The notes below the pieces were generated by a model, which worked only from the letters and a program-made list of their open reading frames with translations, made no database searches and was not told the DNA's origin. 64,000 nucleotides of DNA from CBDFLS01 sp965249185 (GTDB taxonomy: Bacteria > Chloroflexota > Dehalococcoidia > Lucifugimonadales > Australimonadaceae), in NCBI GenBank assembly GCA_965249185.1, contig CBDFLS010000001.1, positions 248,001 to 312,000 of the forward strand, in the 5' to 3' direction. Numbering within the stretch: position 1 is the stretch's first letter; each line of letters starts with the position of its first letter. The position numbers were made by a program, and so were the translations under genes. Below, in pieces: positions 60,281-64,000 of the stretch.

Positions 60281-62500
60281 TCAGCGCGGACCGCCACGCG
60301 GGGGGCCGCCACGTCCCGGAGGCCTGCCGCCGCCACGCCGATCACGGTCGAAGCCACGCCCTGGAGGGCCGGTCTGCTCCCGGCGCGCTCCGTTCTCGCG
60401 GCGCACATCTTCGGGCTCCCGGCCCTGCAGAATAGCGCGGCGAGAGAGGTTGATGCGTCCCATGTGGTCCACCTCCACCACCATCACCGGGATCTCGTCG
60501 CCCACCTTGACCACGCTCTCCACGTCCTCCACCCACGTCTCGTCCAGCTCGCTGACGCGGACGAGCCCCTCCTTGCCAGGCAAAATCTCCACGAAGGCCC
60601 CAAAGCTCATAAGCCTGGTCACTTTACCGGTGTAGGTCTCGCCCACCTCCACATCCTTGGTCAGCCCCTCGATCATGCCGATGGCCTTCTTGGAGGCCTC
60701 CCCGTCCACGGAGCCGACGGTGACCGTGCCGTCGTTGGCCACGTCCACGGTGGCGCCCGTCGCCTCCACGATGCCACGGATGGTTTTGCCGCCGGGTCCG
60801 ATAACGGCGCCGATCTTGTCCACGGGGATGCTGATGCGGACCATGCGCGGCGCGAAGGGGCTCAGCTCGCCGCGGGGCTCCGCGATAGCCTCACGCATCC
60901 GCTCCAGGATCACCATGCGCGCCTCGCGGGCCTGCTCCAGCGCCTGGCTCATAGTGGCCAACGTAATGCCCGCGGCTTTGATATCCATCTGGACCGCCGT
61001 GATCCCCTGGGAGGTGCCCGCCACCTTAAAGTCCATGTCGCCCATGAAGTCCTCGATGCCCTGAATATCCGTAAGCACCGCGAACTCGCCCTCGTCACCC
61101 GTGATCAGGCCCATGGCCACGCCGGCCACCGGCATCCGGATGGGCACACCGGCGTCCATCAGCGCCATGCTGCTGCCGCAGACGCTGGCCATGGAGGTGC
61201 TTCCGTTGGAGCTGAGCGCCTCGGAGACGACCCGGAGGGCGTAGGGGAATTCCGTCTCGTTGGGCAGCACCGGCTCCAGCGCCCGCTCCGCCAGGGCCCC
61301 ATGGCCGATCTCACGCCGGCCGGGCGAGCCGACACGCCTCACCTCGCCGGTCGAGTAGGGCGGAAAGTTATAGTGGTGCATGTAGCGCTTGGTGTCCTGG
61401 GGGCTCAGCGTGTCGAGCCGCTGCTCCAAGGTCAGCGAGCCGAGGGTGGCAACGCTGAGCACCTGGGTCTGGCCCCGCTGAAAGAGGCCGGAGCCGTGGG
61501 TGCGGGGAAGCAGGCCCACCGCACAAGAGATAGGCCGGATCTCCTTCAGCCCCCGGCCGTCGGGCCGGCGGCCCTCCTTCAAGATCTTCGAGCGCACCAC
61601 CTTCTTCACCACGCCATCGAAAGCCTTGGCCACGGCGGGTGCGCCGTACTCCTCGCCCAGCGAGGCGAGCAACTCTTTCTCCAGAGCGACCGTGGCGGCG
61701 TTCCGTTCGCCCTTACCCTCGCCCCGGTCGATAACGCCGGCCACGCCTGCCCCGCTCAGCTCCTCGGCGCGGCGGTCCAGCTCCGAGTCCGCCGGAATAG
61801 GCGGCGCCCACTCGAACTTGGCGACGCCCTGCTCCTCCACCATCCGGTCCTGGACCGCAATCGCTTGCAGGTTGGCCTCCTGGCCCACCCGGACCGCCTC
61901 CAGCACCTGATCCTCGCTCACCTCGGAGGCGCCCGCCTCCACCATGATCACGGCGTCGCGGCTGCCCGCCACCATCAGGTCCAACTGGCTGCGGGTAAGC
62001 TCCTCGAAAGTGGGGTTGATGACGAATTCGCCGCTCACGAAACCCACCCGGCAAGCGGCCACGGGCCCATTGAACGGTATGTTGGAGATGGAGAGCGCCG
62101 CCGATGCGCCAACGATGGAGAGGACATCGGGAGGGTTCACCTGGTCGACGGAAAGGACGGTCGAGATGATCTGAATCTCGTTACGGAACCCCTTGGGAAA
62201 CCGGGGCCGCAGGGGGCGGTCGGTAAGACGACAGACCAGGATCCCCTCTTGGCTGGGCCTGCCCTCGCGCCGGAAGAAGCTGCCGGGGATCCTGCCGGCG
62301 GCATAGAGCCGCTCTTCATAGTCCACCGTCAGCGGAAGGAAATCGACCCCCTCTCGGACCGACGTCGACATGGTGGCGGTGACCAAGATCACCGTGTCTC
62401 CACAGCGGACGACAACGGAGCCGTTGGCCTGTTGGGCCAGCTCTCCCGTTTGGAGGGTAACCTGCTTCCCTCCTACCTCTAATTCGTAGGTGCGTGACAT
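60281..62500 (-). CDS. pnp: Polyribonucleotide nucleotidyltransferase
   Basis: 3'-5' phosphorolytic RNA exonuclease. The 739 residues hold two RNase PH domains (N-terminal SVVVRCGDTVILVTATMS; second with GQTQVLSVATLGS and SPGRREIGHGALAERAL), an intervening helical domain, then KH (IPVDKIGAVIGPGGKTIRGIVEATG) and S1 (GKVTRLMSFGAFVEILPGKEGLVRVSEL) RNA-binding domains, and a Gly/Arg/Pro-rich tail of about 40 residues (RDRRGGGRPPGRGG). It follows rpsO as in many bacteria, but an intrinsic terminator lies between them and a TATTAT box stands 50 bases before its ATG, so it probably has its own promoter. AAGAGGAG precedes the ATG. Confidence 0.97.
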   Translation of the reverse strand: MSRTYELEVGGKQVTLQTGELAQQANGSVVVRCGDTVILVTATMSTSVREGVDFLPLTVDYEERLYAAGRIPGSFFRREGRPSQEGILVCRLTDRPLRPRFPKGFRNEIQIISTVLSVDQVNPPDVLSIVGASAALSISNIPFNGPVAACRVGFVSGEFVINPTFEELTRSQLDLMVAGSRDAVIMVEAGASEVSEDQVLEAVRVGQEANLQAIAVQDRMVEEQGVAKFEWAPPIPADSELDRRAEELSGAGVAGVIDRGEGKGERNAATVALEKELLASLGEEYGAPAVAKAFDGVVKKVVRSKILKEGRRPDGRGLKEIRPISCAVGLLPRTHGSGLFQRGQTQVLSVATLGSLTLEQRLDTLSPQDTKRYMHHYNFPPYSTGEVRRVGSPGRREIGHGALAERALEPVLPNETEFPYALRVVSEALSSNGSTSMASVCGSSMALMDAGVPIRMPVAGVAMGLITGDEGEFAVLTDIQGIEDFMGDMDFKVAGTSQGITAVQMDIKAAGITLATMSQALEQAREARMVILERMREAIAEPRGELSPFAPRMVRISIPVDKIGAVIGPGGKTIRGIVEATGATVDVANDGTVTVGSVDGEASKKAIGMIEGLTKDVEVGETYTGKVTRLMSFGAFVEILPGKEGLVRVSELDETWVEDVESVVKVGDEIPVMVVEVDHMGRINLSRRAILQGREPEDVRRENGARREQTGPPGRGFDRDRRGGGRPPGRGGPPRGGPR

Positions 62501-62560
62501 GAATGGGACTCCTCTTGCTCTTCCCTTAGGCGGGAGGGGCGAACTGCCGTAATAATATCA

Positions 62561-62594
62561 AGAAAAAGAGAGATAGCACCGTCGTGGCGCTATC
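62561..62594 (-). terminator. Intrinsic terminator of rpsO
   Basis: On the minus strand, GATAGCGCC pairs with GGTGCTATC (one G-U) around a 5-base loop, and is followed by CTCTCTTTTTCT. It begins ten bases after the rpsO stop, ending the ribosomal-protein message before pnp. Confidence 0.85.
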
Positions 62595-62604
62595 GTTTGG
62601 AATG

Positions 62605-62871
62605 CTATCTCCGAAGTCCAAGCTGGCCTATGATCTCGCGATACCTGCCGACGTCCTGGTCGGCCAAGTATCGGAGCAGGCGCCGCCGCTGTCCCACCAA
62701 CTGGAGGAGACCTCTTCGGGAAGCGTGGTCCTTGTTGTGAGCGCGGAGGTGGTCGGTCAGACCCCGGATGCGCTCGGTGAGGATTGCTACCTGAACCTCA
62801 GTGGAACCGGTGTCGCTCGTCGTACGCTTGAACCGCTCGATAATGGCCTGTTTCGCTTCGGTGCCGAGCAT
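62605..62871 (-). CDS. rpsO: 30S ribosomal protein S15
   Basis: An 88-residue primary 16S rRNA-binding protein, normal length. The family pattern is clear: KQAIIERFKRTTSDTGSTEVQVAILTERIRGLTDHLRAHNKDHASRRGLLQLVGQRRRLLRYLADQDVGRYREIIGQLGLRR (described in parts, spanning residues 7-88), including the GSxEVQIA and HKxDxHSRRGL elements. ATG 62871 has GAGGCAGG upstream; an in-frame extension upstream is not conserved. Promoter TATAAT lies 28 bases before the start. It is divergent from the thioredoxin-NHL gene. Confidence 0.97.
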   Translation of the reverse strand: MLGTEAKQAIIERFKRTTSDTGSTEVQVAILTERIRGLTDHLRAHNKDHASRRGLLQLVGQRRRLLRYLADQDVGRYREIIGQLGLRR

Positions 62872-62899
62872 CCTGCCTCTACTCCATTTCTCGCGGGCT

Positions 62900-62905
62900 A
62901 TTATA
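62900..62905 (-). promoter_or_regulatory. -10 element of rpsO
   Basis: TATAAT on the minus strand (62905-62900), preceded by TG one base away in the order TG-TATAAT. The predicted leader is about 22 bases. Confidence 0.55.
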
Positions 62906-63073
62906 CATGGGTGTGCCACGAGAGGCAATCGGCGGCGCCTGCTAGGAGACCGCGCCGCGAGGACTTCGGATATACTCAATTTTCGGGCGGTATCGGGGCC
63001 GGACGGCATTGGAAGCGCGTCCACGAACGGACGTGCTCTTCGCTTTTCTCACCGACGCCGCCAAGGAGCCGCT

Positions 63074-64000
63074 ATGGCCTCGCATTCCTACGCCGGCAAG
63101 GTGAAGGCCCCTGAGTTTCCTCCAGACGCCCAGTGGCTGAACACCCCACGACCGTTGACGCTCCAGGAGCTTCGGGGCAAGGTGGTGCTGCTGGACTTCT
63201 GGACCTACTGCTGCATCAACTGCATGCACATCATCCCTCACCTCCGTCGCCTGGAGCGGGAGTTTCCCGAGGAGCTGGCGGTGGTCGGCGTCCACTCGGC
63301 CAAGTTCGACCAGGAGCGGGCCACCGAGAACATTCGACAGGCGGTCATGCGCTACGGCGTGAGCCACCCGGTGCTCAACGACGCGCGGATGCGCGTGTGG
63401 CAAGAGTACGGGGTGCACGCCTGGCCCACCCTCATGTTCATCGACCCGCTGGGCAAGGTGATCGGGAGGCTGGAGGGGGAGCTGACCTACGAGCACGGCA
63501 TGGAGCTGATCGGCGGCATGGTGCGCGAGTTCCGAGCGGCAGGCACGCTGAAGCCCTTCCCCATGCACACCACTCTGGAGACGGCACCCGCTTCGCTGTT
63601 GAGCTTCCCCGGCAAGGTGCTGGCCGACGCCTCCTCGCGGCGGCTGTTCATCTCCGACTCCGGCCATCACCGCATCCTGATCGCGGACCTGGAGGGCCGC
63701 ATCGCGCAGGTCATCGGCAGCGGCGACCAGGGCCTGGCCGATGGGACCTTGGACGGCGCCCAGTTCAACGCTCCCCAGGGAATGGACCTGGTGGAGAACA
63801 CGCTCTACGTGGCCGATACGGAGAACCACGCCATCCGCCGGGTGCACCTGAGCGCCGGCGTTGTGGAGACGGTTGCCGGCACGGGACGCCAGGGCACGGG
63901 CCAGCGCGATGGGGGACGGGCCACCGGCATGGACCTGCGCTCGCCCTGGGACGTTGCGCACGTAGACGGCACCCTCTACGTCGCAATGGCAGGCACCCAC
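63074..64000 (+). CDS. Thioredoxin-like domain plus NHL-repeat protein (3' end cut by window edge)
   Basis: About 309 residues are visible. An N-terminal thioredoxin-like fold carries Y-C-C-I-N-C-M-H (CxxC in the redox site, near residues 44-51) after GKVVLLDFW, then VVGVHSAKFD and HAWPTLMFIDPLGKV. From about residue 175 the sequence begins NHL (beta-propeller) repeats: LFISDSGHHRILIADLEGRI, GTLDGAQFNAPQGMDL and LYVADTENHAIRRVHL. The pattern matches the NHLRC2-like thioredoxin-NHL family. ATG 63074 is preceded by AAGGAG. No secretion signal is visible. The function is unclear, likely thiol-redox related; the C-terminal part lies outside. Confidence 0.9.
   Translation, partial: MASHSYAGKVKAPEFPPDAQWLNTPRPLTLQELRGKVVLLDFWTYCCINCMHIIPHLRRLEREFPEELAVVGVHSAKFDQERATENIRQAVMRYGVSHPVLNDARMRVWQEYGVHAWPTLMFIDPLGKVIGRLEGELTYEHGMELIGGMVREFRAAGTLKPFPMHTTLETAPASLLSFPGKVLADASSRRLFISDSGHHRILIADLEGRIAQVIGSGDQGLADGTLDGAQFNAPQGMDLVENTLYVADTENHAIRRVHLSAGVVETVAGTGRQGTGQRDGGRATGMDLRSPWDVAHVDGTLYVAMAGTH

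Noticed and set aside
60464..62482. Long plus-strand open frame opposite pnp (about 670 codons)
   Set aside because: It mirrors the pnp coding strand in a GC-rich gene, has His/Gly/Arg-rich composition and no domain. It is an antisense shadow.
62942..64000. Minus-strand frame at the right edge
   Set aside because: It opposes the thioredoxin-NHL gene, which has a ribosome-binding site, a CxxC motif and NHL repeats.

Overview
The window is a 64 kb, GC-rich (roughly 60-65 %, estimated by eye), gene-dense bacterial chromosome segment. The gene content points to Chloroflexota, most likely a non-organohalide-respiring Dehalococcoidia or SAR202-like lineage. That is inferred from lipoproteins with Thr/Pro-rich linkers, the pairing of a SCO1664-type kinase with a DUF3090 protein, many Rieske oxygenases and amidohydrolases, and dispersed intergenic mosaic repeats. 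No tRNA, rRNA, CRISPR array, phage or insertion sequence was recognised.

Layout. 1-7.2 kb: the N-terminal part of an amidohydrolase, a complete branched-chain-amino-acid-type ABC importer operon (binding lipoprotein, LivH, LivM, LivG, LivF) of visibly lower GC than its surroundings, and a Rieske oxygenase. 7.3-9.3 kb: coaX-coaBC for coenzyme A. 9.3-20.7 kb: an MFS exporter, valS, an unrecognised protein gene beside secA, a NatAB-like ABC exporter and a carboxymuconolactone-decarboxylase-like protein, with three repeat-bearing intergenic stretches. 21-34.3 kb: mostly housekeeping genes (pyk, nadK, a NUDIX hydrolase, ispH, prs, purM) mixed with a PEBP lipoprotein, a LON-domain protein, a BtuF-like protein, a stand-alone RAM-domain protein, an inositol-monophosphatase-family enzyme, the SCO1664-like kinase with its DUF3090 partner, and a GMC oxidoreductase. 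34.4-44.4 kb: an accessory catabolic block with two paralogous MFS transporters, two closely related Rieske oxygenases flanking a LigB-type extradiol dioxygenase, an amidohydrolase, an alpha/beta-hydrolase lacking its catalytic residues, and a BphC-like type I extradiol dioxygenase. 44.4-48.1 kb: a trehalose module with two GT4/TreT-like proteins (one apparently degenerate) and a ROK sugar kinase. 48.2-56.3 kb: purA, an FAH-family hydrolase, and the lysine/diaminopimelate genes dapB, asd and dapA, together with a CvpA-like protein, a histidine phosphatase and an isopropylmalate/homocitrate-synthase-family enzyme. 56.5-64 kb: a NarL-type two-component system, small membrane proteins, a PrmA-like methyltransferase, pnp, rpsO and the start of a thioredoxin-NHL protein.

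How it fits together. The importer, the three Rieske oxygenases, two extradiol dioxygenase types, amidohydrolases and FAH hydrolase suggest oxidative breakdown of aromatic or other recalcitrant organic molecules; the substrates cannot be read from sequence. Around these sit standard CoA, nucleotide, NADP, lysine and RNA-turnover genes.

Regulatory signals are unusually readable. Many genes have an extended -10 element (TGn-TAnnnT), and coaX, pyk and the histidine kinase have the -10 box only 6-9 bases from the start codon, which predicts leaderless mRNAs. Intrinsic terminators are visible after rpsO and the PrmA-like gene, and strong terminator-like hairpins follow pnp and dapA. The points most worth following up are the kinase/DUF3090 pair, the degenerate alpha/beta-hydrolase and degenerate TreT paralogue, the sequence-homogenised Rieske duplicates, the leaderless promoters and the dispersed repeats.
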